From Verrucomicrobiia bacterium (GTDB lineage: Bacteria > Verrucomicrobiota > Verrucomicrobiia > Opitutales > Opitutaceae), in contig JAUHWE010000054.1 of the NCBI GenBank assembly GCA_030424825.1, forward strand, positions 1-13,040: a DNA stretch of 13,040 nt, given 5' to 3'. How positions within the stretch are numbered: the first letter of the stretch is position 1; the number at the start of each line of letters is the position of its first letter. This document shows positions 7,656-13,040 of this stretch, piece by piece. The notes under the pieces are model-generated. The model was not told where the DNA came from. It did no database searches and was given only the letters and a program-made list of their open reading frames with translations. The position numbers were made by a program, and so were the translations under genes.

Positions 7656-7685
7656 CCCTTTTTTATATTATTCAATCCCTTTTTT
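7656..7685. repeat. Two CCCTTTTTT (AAAAAAGGG) boxes 21 bp apart upstream of the HTH gene
   Basis: CCCTTTTTT occurs at 7656-7664 and again at 7677-7685, a 21-bp period close to two helical turns, separated by an A/T-only stretch apart from one C. On the coding (minus) strand they read AAAAAAGGG and lie 17-46 bases before the ATG. They could be protein-binding sites or phased A-tracts. Confidence 0.6.
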
Positions 7686-7760
7686 CTATAAAAGCAAAAG
7701 AATCGACGGCTTTCTTTGACAATATTGCCTCTTATTAAGTAGTATCCCCTAGTAAACTGT

Positions 7761-7802
7761 ATCGATAAAGCAATACCTAGCTAAAGAATACGCTATATCG
7801 AT
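7761..7802. repeat. Imperfect 11-bp inverted repeat in the SDR-HTH intergenic region
   Basis: ATCGATAAAGC at 7761-7771 pairs with GCTATATCGAT at 7792-7802 (10 of 11 positions) across a 20-base spacer that itself contains AATAC twice. There is no T-tract, so it is more like an operator or cruciform than a terminator. It lies 37 bases beyond the SDR stop and 122 bases before the HTH start. Confidence 0.5.
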
Positions 7803-7838
7803 TTGATGAACTTTTTTTGAATACTATTTTGCGACAAA

Positions 7839-8627
7839 CTATATGGTCATCGATGCATAGCCTCCATCGACCACCAGTTCTTCACCCGTTATGAACGAAC
7901 CCGCCTGAGCGGAAGCCAACAGCAACGTTGCTCCCACAAGCTCTTCTGCATTTCCAAAACGGTTCATGGGCGTATGCCTCATGATACTTTCCACGCGATC
8001 CGTCGTTAGAACTTTGCGGTTTTGTTCCGCCGGAAAAAACCCTGGGACGATCGTATTTACCCGAATGTTATGAGGCGCCCATTCTCGCGCTAGGTTCTTG
8101 CTGAGATTGTGTACTGCGGCTTTGGTAAGCGAATAGGTAAATACACGCGATAAAGGCACGATACCTGACATAGAACCCACATTTATAATGGATCCCCCAT
8201 TTCCCTGTTTAATCATCTGGTTACCGAAAATTTGGCTCGAGGCAAAAACCGATTTAATGTTCAATTCCAGCAGTGACTGAAACTCGTCATCCGATATTTC
8301 AAGAAAAGGAGTAGCCGAATTTCCACCGGCTCCATTGATAAGAATGTCAATCTTCCCATGGCTCTCCAACACAGAATCTAAAGCAGATTGAATAGATTCA
8401 CGATTGGTCGCTTCGAAGGGCAAAAAAGCTGCCGATCCCCCCAAAGCCTCAATACGAGCTATTTTATCAGCAGCCTTCTCGGCACTCCGCCCAAGCAAGT
8501 ATACAAACGCGCCTGCACCGGCCAGCCCTTCCGCCATGGCGCCACAAAGCTCTCCTGTCCCTCCAGAAACAACCGCAACTTGTCCTTCTAGACTAAATAG
8601 TTTTTCAATATATGTACTCATCGTCAT
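7839..8627 (-). CDS. SDR-family oxidoreductase, similar to D-mannonate oxidoreductase-type SDRs
   Basis: Classical short-chain NAD(P)-dependent dehydrogenase of 262 residues. The catalytic tetrad is visible as Asn123, Ser152 (NVGSMSG), Tyr165 and Lys169 (YSLTK). The C-terminus [12 protein letters not shown] is the usual SDR end. The dinucleotide loop reads [11 protein letters not shown] (21-31) rather than TGxxxGxG, and INGAGGN (97-103) replaces the usual NNAG; from memory both variants are characteristic of the SDR subgroup annotated as D-mannonate oxidoreductase / fructuronate reductase, which reduces D-fructuronate to D-mannonate. No UxuA or UxaC is nearby, so gluconate 5-dehydrogenase-like or other polyol/hydroxyacid activity is possible. 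It is the last gene of a four-gene minus-strand unit, starting 4 bases after the Ldh_2-type gene's stop, so translation is probably coupled. A second in-frame ATG two codons in (8621) is an alternative start. Confidence 0.9.
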   Translation of the reverse strand: MTMSTYIEKLFSLEGQVAVVSGGTGELCGAMAEGLAGAGAFVYLLGRSAEKAADKIARIEALGGSAAFLPFEATNRESIQSALDSVLESHGKIDILINGAGGNSATPFLEISDDEFQSLLELNIKSVFASSQIFGNQMIKQGNGGSIINVGSMSGIVPLSRVFTYSLTKAAVHNLSKNLAREWAPHNIRVNTIVPGFFPAEQNRKVLTTDRVESIMRHTPMNRFGNAEELVGATLLLASAQAGSFITGEELVVDGGYASMTI

Positions 8628-8631
8628 TCAA

Positions 8632-9726
8632 TTATATGGATACTGTCTTTAGCAAACTCTGTTCCCAAGGCGCCTTTCCACACTCCTGAGCCAATTCGTT
8701 AAACTCCTTCACTTCTGCCTCAGAGAATAGCAAACCACCATGCTCCTCAGTTAGCTTGGCCGCATTCGACTCTAGCTGACCGGGCAATAAACATTTCTCA
8801 TTGCCGTGACCCAGAATATCGTCAATCACCGCCTTTATGTTTCCGGATTGGTCGCGGCCTTTAGCAAAGAGACCACTGGAAATCGCTTCGGGGTGAATCA
8901 CTTGAAAGAAAAAGCAGGCACCTCGCTTTTCGCCGTCGTCTTCGTCAATCCAGCGATTTCTGATCGTTGGTAAGGATCCTCCGATGAGACCCGCCACCAA
9001 TTCGTTAATCAACGACAGCCCGTATCCCTTGTGGGACCCAAAGGGAAGTAAAGCGGCTGCTTCAAAGGGATTTTGAGTCACATTCCCATCCTTGTCCACT
9101 GCGGCATCCGGCGGGAGGGTCATTCCTTCACGCTTGAATTGCTCTACGCGCCCCATGGCGACTACCGACGTCGCCCAGTCGATCACAATGGGAAAGCCAA
9201 CCGCATCCGCAGTGGGAAAGCCCCACGAATGAGGGTTCGTACCCAAAGTGGGAAACTTGCCTTGAAAAGGAACAACTTCCGCCAAGGCTGCGGTACAATT
9301 CGTATAGGCAAAGTAGCCTCTTCGAGCCGCTTCTAGCATATAGCCACCTCCCCACAGATAGTGGAACGCATTGTCCACGGCAACAATCCCCACTCCGTAC
9401 TCATCCGCCAGCTGAATACATTTTTCTAAGGCCCGGTACCCCGTCGCTTGGCCCAGTTTTTGTTGCGCATCCCAAATCTTAACTGCGGGAAACCGAGAAG
9501 GCTTTTCGATAATCTCAGCGCCCGGCACACAACCCTTTGAGCCACTGCCGAGCATTTCGTCTAAATGAAGGGCCTTGATCGCATTGTGCGTACGGATTCC
9601 GTGCCGTGACGCCTCTGTGCATAAACGCGCTGCCTCGTTGGCTTCATCCACAAGATAGCCCCGCTTCAAATAAGCCGCAGATACAATCTCGTTATGGTCA
9701 TTTTCGGATACTACAAAGTATTTCAT
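8632..9726 (-). CDS. Malate/L-lactate dehydrogenase family (Ldh_2) oxidoreductase
   Basis: NAD(P)-dependent 2-hydroxyacid/2-oxoacid oxidoreductase of the family that includes YiaK (2,3-diketo-L-gulonate reductase), ureidoglycolate dehydrogenase, (R)-sulfolactate dehydrogenase ComC and piperideine-2-carboxylate reductase. Its fold is unrelated to classical lactate dehydrogenase. Of 364 residues, the RHGIRTHN segment (41-48) carries the usual His47; DNAFHYLWGGGY (118-129, with His122) replaces the more common NxNHFGxAGYY; LGTNP (161-165) is the nucleotide-contact motif; LLPFGSHKGYGLSL is the conserved Lys-containing stretch. The substrate cannot be deduced. It follows the D-hydroxyacid dehydrogenase by 15 bases, and its ribosome site overlaps that gene's stop codon, so the two are made together. 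Start ATG at 9726 is firm. Confidence 0.9.
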   Translation of the reverse strand: MKYFVVSENDHNEIVSAAYLKRGYLVDEANEAARLCTEASRHGIRTHNAIKALHLDEMLGSGSKGCVPGAEIIEKPSRFPAVKIWDAQQKLGQATGYRALEKCIQLADEYGVGIVAVDNAFHYLWGGGYMLEAARRGYFAYTNCTAALAEVVPFQGKFPTLGTNPHSWGFPTADAVGFPIVIDWATSVVAMGRVEQFKREGMTLPPDAAVDKDGNVTQNPFEAAALLPFGSHKGYGLSLINELVAGLIGGSLPTIRNRWIDEDDGEKRGACFFFQVIHPEAISSGLFAKGRDQSGNIKAVIDDILGHGNEKCLLPGQLESNAAKLTEEHGGLLFSEAEVKEFNELAQECGKAPWEQSLLKTVSI

Positions 9727-9735
9727 TCGCTTTCT

Positions 9736-9743
9736 CTCCTTCT
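9736..9743 (-). promoter_or_regulatory. Strong Shine-Dalgarno of the Ldh_2-type gene
   Basis: AGAAGGAG on the minus strand, nine bases before the ATG at 9726, begins inside the TAG stop of the preceding dehydrogenase gene. It is the clearest ribosome-binding site in the window and fixes this start. Confidence 0.75.
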
Positions 9744-10698
9744 AAAATTTGTTGGCTTGGGCGTGCGGTTGCTCCCCTTTCAAAAATCGCACCAGATTTT
9801 CAGTTGCCATCGTCGCCTGACGAATCACCGACTCATGCGTTCTGGATCCAATATGGCTGGTTATCACCGTATTAGGAGCATTGAGCAGGGGATGGTCAGG
9901 TGGGGGCGGCTCCTCATCAAGGACGTCCGCACCATAACCTCCCACTTTCCCAGAATGTAGTGCCGCAGCCATATCAGCGGTTACAACCAACTCTCCGCGA
10001 GCGCAATTAAGTACGATGACGCCATCTCTCATCTCCTCAATTCTATCCGCGTTGATCATACCGCGCGTTTCATCGGAAAGAAAACAATGCAATGAAACCA
10101 CATCTGCGTTGAACAACACTTCATCCACCGATTCGCAACGTTCAATCTTGTGCGCTGCGGCAAATATCTCGTCCCAATATATATCGTAGGCGATTACCTT
10201 CATGCCAAAAGCGCTGGCCCGAATAGCGACTTCTTTTCCAATTCGCCCCAAGCCGACAATACCTATGGTCTTGCCCATTATCTCGTGGCCGGTAAGCCTC
10301 AACCACTCTCCATTTCGAGCAGCAGCGGCTGTCGTTACGATATGCTTGGTTATCCCTATCAACAGCCCAAACGTATGTTCCGCTACGGTGGCATGATTTA
10401 CTCCCGGTGTGAAAAGCACGGGCAGCTTCCTTGAAGTCGCGAAATCAACATCGATTTTATCGAGGCCAATTCCGTACTTGCTGATGCACTTCAATCTCGG
10501 TAACGATTTTTCCAATACCGATCGAGTAATTGCGTCGTCCCCGCACAGAAACGCGTCGAACTCACCAGCTAACTCCAGCATTCGGCTTTCCGGCAAAGGT
10601 CCGCGCTCCCGTACAATTTCCCAGCCACTGGATTCAAGAATCTCATGATGAGGCCCCGGAGTATCTTGATAGCTTGTGGTGGTAAGTAGAACTTTCAC
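9742..10698 (-). CDS. D-2-hydroxyacid dehydrogenase, phosphoglycerate dehydrogenase-like
   Basis: NAD-dependent dehydrogenase acting on a D-configured 2-hydroxyacid (SerA/VanH/hydroxypyruvate reductase superfamily). From the GTG at 10698 it has 318 residues beginning MKVLLTTTSYQDTPG. Motifs are KYGIGLDKIDVD (74-85), TPGVNHATVAEHTFGLL, the Rossmann motif GLGRIG (149-154), catalytic Arg234 (NCARGELV), Glu263 (VLDEEP) and His282 (TSHIGSRTHES). It lacks the ACT regulatory domain of many biosynthetic SerA proteins, so it is probably not the serine pathway enzyme. The frame stays open upstream to a TTG at 10752, but that would overlap lacI by 29 bases and adds residues foreign to the family, so I prefer the GTG. 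(S)-sulfolactate dehydrogenase SlcC also belongs to this superfamily; substrate here is unknown. Confidence 0.88.
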   Translation of the reverse strand: MKVLLTTTSYQDTPGPHHEILESSGWEIVRERGPLPESRMLELAGEFDAFLCGDDAITRSVLEKSLPRLKCISKYGIGLDKIDVDFATSRKLPVLFTPGVNHATVAEHTFGLLIGITKHIVTTAAAARNGEWLRLTGHEIMGKTIGIVGLGRIGKEVAIRASAFGMKVIAYDIYWDEIFAAAHKIERCESVDEVLFNADVVSLHCFLSDETRGMINADRIEEMRDGVIVLNCARGELVVTADMAAALHSGKVGGYGADVLDEEPPPPDHPLLNAPNTVITSHIGSRTHESVIRQATMATENLVRFLKGEQPHAQANKF

Positions 10699-10723
10699 AC
10701 TCAGAAATATGGTAGCCCAACAA

Positions 10724-11776
10724 TCAGGCCGCTGGCGCGATCGACTCTCCAAGCACCAACTCCGGTTTTACTTGCTTCACTTTATCGCCATCTTGCGACG
10801 CTCCACCCATTTGCAGAACTAGCATCTCAACTGCCTGCTCTGTGAAGTATTCGATTCTCTGATCCACACTAGTCAAAGTCGGATGGAGATGAGACGAGCA
10901 ATCCAGGTTGTCAAAACCGATTAGTGAAATATCTCCCGGAATGGACAACCCGCTTTTAAGAAACACACGCATTGCCCCAATCGCAACCGGATCATTTATA
11001 GCCAATACTGCGGTGCAATCGCTCGCCTCCTCCAAAAATCTTTTGGCGAGTTTGTGACCGGTATCATAATTCATCTCCAAACTTTCCTCGTCGACGATCA
11101 GCTTCAGGCTTTTTCCCCACTCCAAACCCAGCTCTTTCGAGACATCATTGAGACTCGCAACTCTTTCCGCACCATAAATGACATCTGCTCGAATCCCGAG
11201 TACCGCGATCTTTCGGTGGCCCAACTCGTAAAACTTCTCGAGCGAAATTCTCATCGCATGTCCTCGATCGAGACTGATTTGCGGTATATCGGATTCGGAA
11301 AACGGATCAATCGCGAGCACAGATAGCGCGTTGCTATTCCTCAAATCTCTTACAAACTCCAAATTCTCAACCTGTGGTCCACCGACGAATATGATGCCTT
11401 CTACCTTCAATGAGAGAAAGTGCCGGATGACTTTATTTTCAGCTTCTGCATCGTCTTCGATCAACTCGATGATCCCACTGTAGCCGCGCTTTCGGAGAGA
11501 TTCCTGAAGCGCAATCAGTTTTTTAGAAAACACCGGTGTGCCGAAGGTCTGAAAACAAATCCCGACCACTCCCGTCTTTCCTCCTCGGAGTCCACGAGCC
11601 AACGCATTTGGGCTAAATCCAAGCGTCTGCATGGCCGCCTTCACGCGCTCAACGGTTTCCGCCTTAACCCCTGCATGGCCGTTCAATGCCCTGGAGACCG
11701 TCCATCGCGACAACCCTAAATGCTGGGCCAAAGCCAGGGTTGTATTCACCTTCTTAGATGATTTCCGCGGGATCAT
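10724..11776 (-). CDS. LacI-family transcriptional regulator
   Basis: Sugar- or sugar-acid-responsive DNA-binding repressor, 350 residues from the ATG at 11776. The N-terminal helix-turn-helix covers about residues 10-32 (LALAQHLGLSRWTVSRALNG), followed by the linker and hinge helix (GFSPNALARGLRGGKTGVVGI). The remainder is the periplasmic-binding-protein-like effector domain: VEGIIFVGGP, ISLDRGHAMRISLEKFYELG, GHRKIAVLG, AINDPVAIGAMRVF, GDISLIGFDNLDCSSHLHPTLTSV (shown in part; ends TLTSVDQ). The frame continues upstream to a TTG at 11863, but those 29 residues are not LacI-like, and GAGAAG lies suitably before the ATG. It heads a unit with three dehydrogenases (gaps 25, 15 and 4 bases) and probably controls it and itself. 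Confidence 0.93.
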   Translation of the reverse strand: MIPRKSSKKVNTTLALAQHLGLSRWTVSRALNGHAGVKAETVERVKAAMQTLGFSPNALARGLRGGKTGVVGICFQTFGTPVFSKKLIALQESLRKRGYSGIIELIEDDAEAENKVIRHFLSLKVEGIIFVGGPQVENLEFVRDLRNSNALSVLAIDPFSESDIPQISLDRGHAMRISLEKFYELGHRKIAVLGIRADVIYGAERVASLNDVSKELGLEWGKSLKLIVDEESLEMNYDTGHKLAKRFLEEASDCTAVLAINDPVAIGAMRVFLKSGLSIPGDISLIGFDNLDCSSHLHPTLTSVDQRIEYFTEQAVEMLVLQMGGASQDGDKVKQVKPELVLGESIAPAA

Positions 11777-11790
11777 AGCGGGCTTCTCAC

Positions 11791-11798
11791 ACACGTGT
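11791..11798. promoter_or_regulatory. Possible LacI-type operator overlapping the lacI leader
   Basis: ACACGTGT is a perfect palindrome with a central CG, as LacI-family operators usually have. It lies 14 bases before the lacI start, next to its ribosome site, where binding could autoregulate. Beyond the 8-bp core the symmetry decays, so support is modest. Confidence 0.3.
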
Positions 11799-11948
11799 TG
11801 GGGAAATGCAATATCTAAATGGGACCATGCGAACCCGGGACAATACCAACGAGTATCAACCAATCGACAGAAAACAACATCGCATCATATAGTATTCACT
11901 TAACGGTGGCACGCTTCGCTGAACAGTTATGAAAAGAATCGCAACGCC

Positions 11949-12044
11949 CTAATAGGCACCCCGCACATAATGAGCAATTTCATCCTCATACAGGGCTTTC
12001 CAATTTCGATGAACGTCCTCGTTAAGCTTGGGCAATTCCGAAAC
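11949..12044 (-). pseudogene. Stranded C-terminal tail of the aldo/keto reductase, in frame after the TGA
   Basis: Reading on in the same frame past the TGA at 12045-12047 gives 31 sense codons then TAG at 11949-11951. The start VSELPKLNEDVHRNW and end EDEIAHYVRGAY resemble the closing helix and C-terminal end of aldo/keto reductases. The sum, 327 residues with the TGA as codon 296, is the normal family length. This is either a recent nonsense mutation, a base-calling error, or recoding. Confidence 0.8.
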
Positions 12045-12932
12045 TCACGCGGTTATTTTCACCTGCTCAATCTTAGTTGCCCCGGGAATCACGACCGACA
12101 CCGCATCAAAATCGAGAATCCAACGAAGCGCCATTTCGGTCAGGCTAAGAGATGCAGGTTTCATCGTCCCAATCTTCTGAGCGAATTCGATTCCTTTCTC
12201 AAATGGAACCCCCGCGAAAGTTTCCCCCACATTAAATGCGGCTCCATCCTTATTGAAATTACGGTGGTCCTCGGCACCAAACGTTGTCTTCTCAGTGAAC
12301 CGGCCCGAAAGGACTCCGCTCGCCAGGGGAACGCGAGCGATGATCCCTACATCGCGCGCCTTGGCCCTCTCGAAAACCTCTCTTATTGGTTTTTGCCTAA
12401 AGACATTGAAAATGATCTGCAGCGAATAAAGCGAATCGAGGTTCTCCAGAAGTCTATTCGCCTCTTCCACCGTTTCCACGCTCGCTCCGATTCGCTTGAT
12501 CTTACCCTCATCAACCAGATCACCTAGCCATTCATAAATCTCTCCAGAACGCATAACGTCCATGGGGACGCAGTGCGTTTGGACAAGGTCTAGTGATTCA
12601 ACTCCCAGGCGACTCAGCGAGCCTTCAATACCAGAACGAATTCCCTCCTTTGAATATTTATCTGGATACATCTCTCCTCGACCAATCTTTGTAGCGATAA
12701 ACAAATCATTCATCCCCACTTCTTTCAGAAACCGTCCGATGATCTCCTCGCTTCTGCCTCCACCATATACATCCGCAGTATCAAAAAAGGATACCCCTGC
12801 CTCTACCGCAGTCTTTAGAATCGACTGAGCGACGTCTTCTTCGACGTGGCTCCAGTTGCCACCGATTTGCCAGCAACCTAACCCCACTTCCGATATCTTT
12901 ATTCTGTCTTTTCCGAAACTCCGATGATTCAT
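12045..12932 (-). CDS. Aldo/keto reductase, C-terminus truncated by an in-frame TGA
   Basis: NADPH-dependent TIM-barrel oxidoreductase. The N-terminal 295 residues carry the full catalytic tetrad: Asp51 and Tyr56 (FFDTADVYGGG), Lys82 (IATKIG) and His120 (LVQTHC). The typical VGLGCWQIGG start, LDLVQTHC and the cofactor-phosphate segment VVIPGATKIEQV are present. Translation should stop at the TGA at 12045-12047, immediately after EQVKITA, about 30 residues short of the normal family length of roughly 325. The missing part follows in the same frame (see the 11949-12044 feature). Start ATG at 12932 has AAGGA nine bases upstream. The gene precedes lacI in the same direction with a gap of at least 172 bases, so it may or may not belong to that regulon. 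The truncated barrel may be unstable; whether it is functional is uncertain. Confidence 0.9.
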   Translation of the reverse strand: MNHRSFGKDRIKISEVGLGCWQIGGNWSHVEEDVAQSILKTAVEAGVSFFDTADVYGGGRSEEIIGRFLKEVGMNDLFIATKIGRGEMYPDKYSKEGIRSGIEGSLSRLGVESLDLVQTHCVPMDVMRSGEIYEWLGDLVDEGKIKRIGASVETVEEANRLLENLDSLYSLQIIFNVFRQKPIREVFERAKARDVGIIARVPLASGVLSGRFTEKTTFGAEDHRNFNKDGAAFNVGETFAGVPFEKGIEFAQKIGTMKPASLSLTEMALRWILDFDAVSVVIPGATKIEQVKITA

Positions 12933-12953
12933 GTTGTGGAATCCTTAATACCT

Positions 12954-12983
12954 GCCCCTGCATAGGGAAGACAAAACAGGGGC
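12954..12983. repeat. Inverted repeat in the aldo/keto reductase leader
   Basis: GCCCCTG at 12954-12960 and CAGGGGC at 12977-12983 are perfect 7-bp arms with a 16-base spacer, 22-51 bases upstream of the ATG. It could be an operator or a leader hairpin; no T-tract follows. Confidence 0.45.
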
Positions 12984-13040
12984 CAAATGTAAAAGGGTAA
13001 CCAATGACCCAGCGCAAGCGTTCCCACTTACACAATGAGA

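Noticed and set aside
10699..10752. N-terminal extension of the D-2-hydroxyacid dehydrogenase from a TTG codon
   Set aside because: It would overlap lacI by 29 bases and adds foreign residues; the GTG at 10698 gives the standard N-terminus.
11777..11863. N-terminal extension of LacI from a TTG codon
   Set aside because: The added 29 residues do not resemble any LacI N-terminus, and the ATG at 11776 starts just ahead of the helix-turn-helix with a plausible ribosome site.
12045..12047. Selenocysteine at the in-frame TGA of the aldo/keto reductase
   Set aside because: The position lies near the C-terminus away from the catalytic tetrad, I see no convincing SECIS-like stem-loop just downstream, and aldo/keto reductases are not a known selenoprotein family. 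A nonsense mutation is simpler.

Overview
This 13 kb window looks like chromosome from a free-living bacterium, most plausibly a Verrucomicrobiota member of the Opitutales/Puniceicoccales type. That assignment is an inference from overall protein flavour, roughly balanced base composition, mostly weak Shine-Dalgarno sites and a Lys/Ala-rich histone-like DNA-binding protein; no rRNA or phylogenetic marker is present to settle it. I see no CRISPR array, insertion sequence, phage gene, tRNA or rRNA gene. No stretch longer than about 300 bases lacks a gene.

Region 1 (1-5653, all minus strand) is a housekeeping block read right to left: manC (mannose-1-phosphate guanylyltransferase), ruvX/yqgF (pre-16S rRNA nuclease), truA (tRNA pseudouridine synthase), a comF-family phosphoribosyltransferase, accD (acetyl-CoA carboxylase beta subunit) and folC (folylpolyglutamate synthase, cut by the left window edge). 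The accD-folC adjacency also occurs in Escherichia coli. The AccD is odd because three of the four zinc-ribbon cysteines are replaced.

Region 2 (5654-7203) begins with a divergent intergenic region and a plus-strand E1-like adenylyltransferase fused to a C-terminal rhodanese (MoeB/MoeZ/MOCS3 architecture). About 190 bases of apparently non-coding DNA follow, then a clear intrinsic terminator that serves the next, minus-strand gene.

Region 3 (7229-7838) holds a 136-residue protein with a helical N-terminus, a Lys/Ala-rich histone-H1-like linker and a C-terminal helix-turn-helix. It is a candidate nucleoid-associated protein or regulator. Upstream of it lie two A6G3 boxes 21 bp apart and a long imperfect inverted repeat.

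Region 4 (7839-11776, minus strand) is a catabolic-looking operon: a LacI-family regulator, a D-2-hydroxyacid dehydrogenase, a malate/L-lactate-type (Ldh_2) dehydrogenase and an SDR resembling D-mannonate oxidoreductases. The gaps are 25, 15 and 4 bases. The set suggests oxidation or stereo-inversion of a hydroxy acid or sugar acid under LacI control; the substrate cannot be read from the sequence.

Region 5 (11949-12932, minus strand) is an aldo/keto reductase whose reading frame is interrupted by an in-frame TGA. A recognisable 31-codon C-terminal tail continues in the same frame to a TAG. The right edge (12933-13040) contains only its upstream region.
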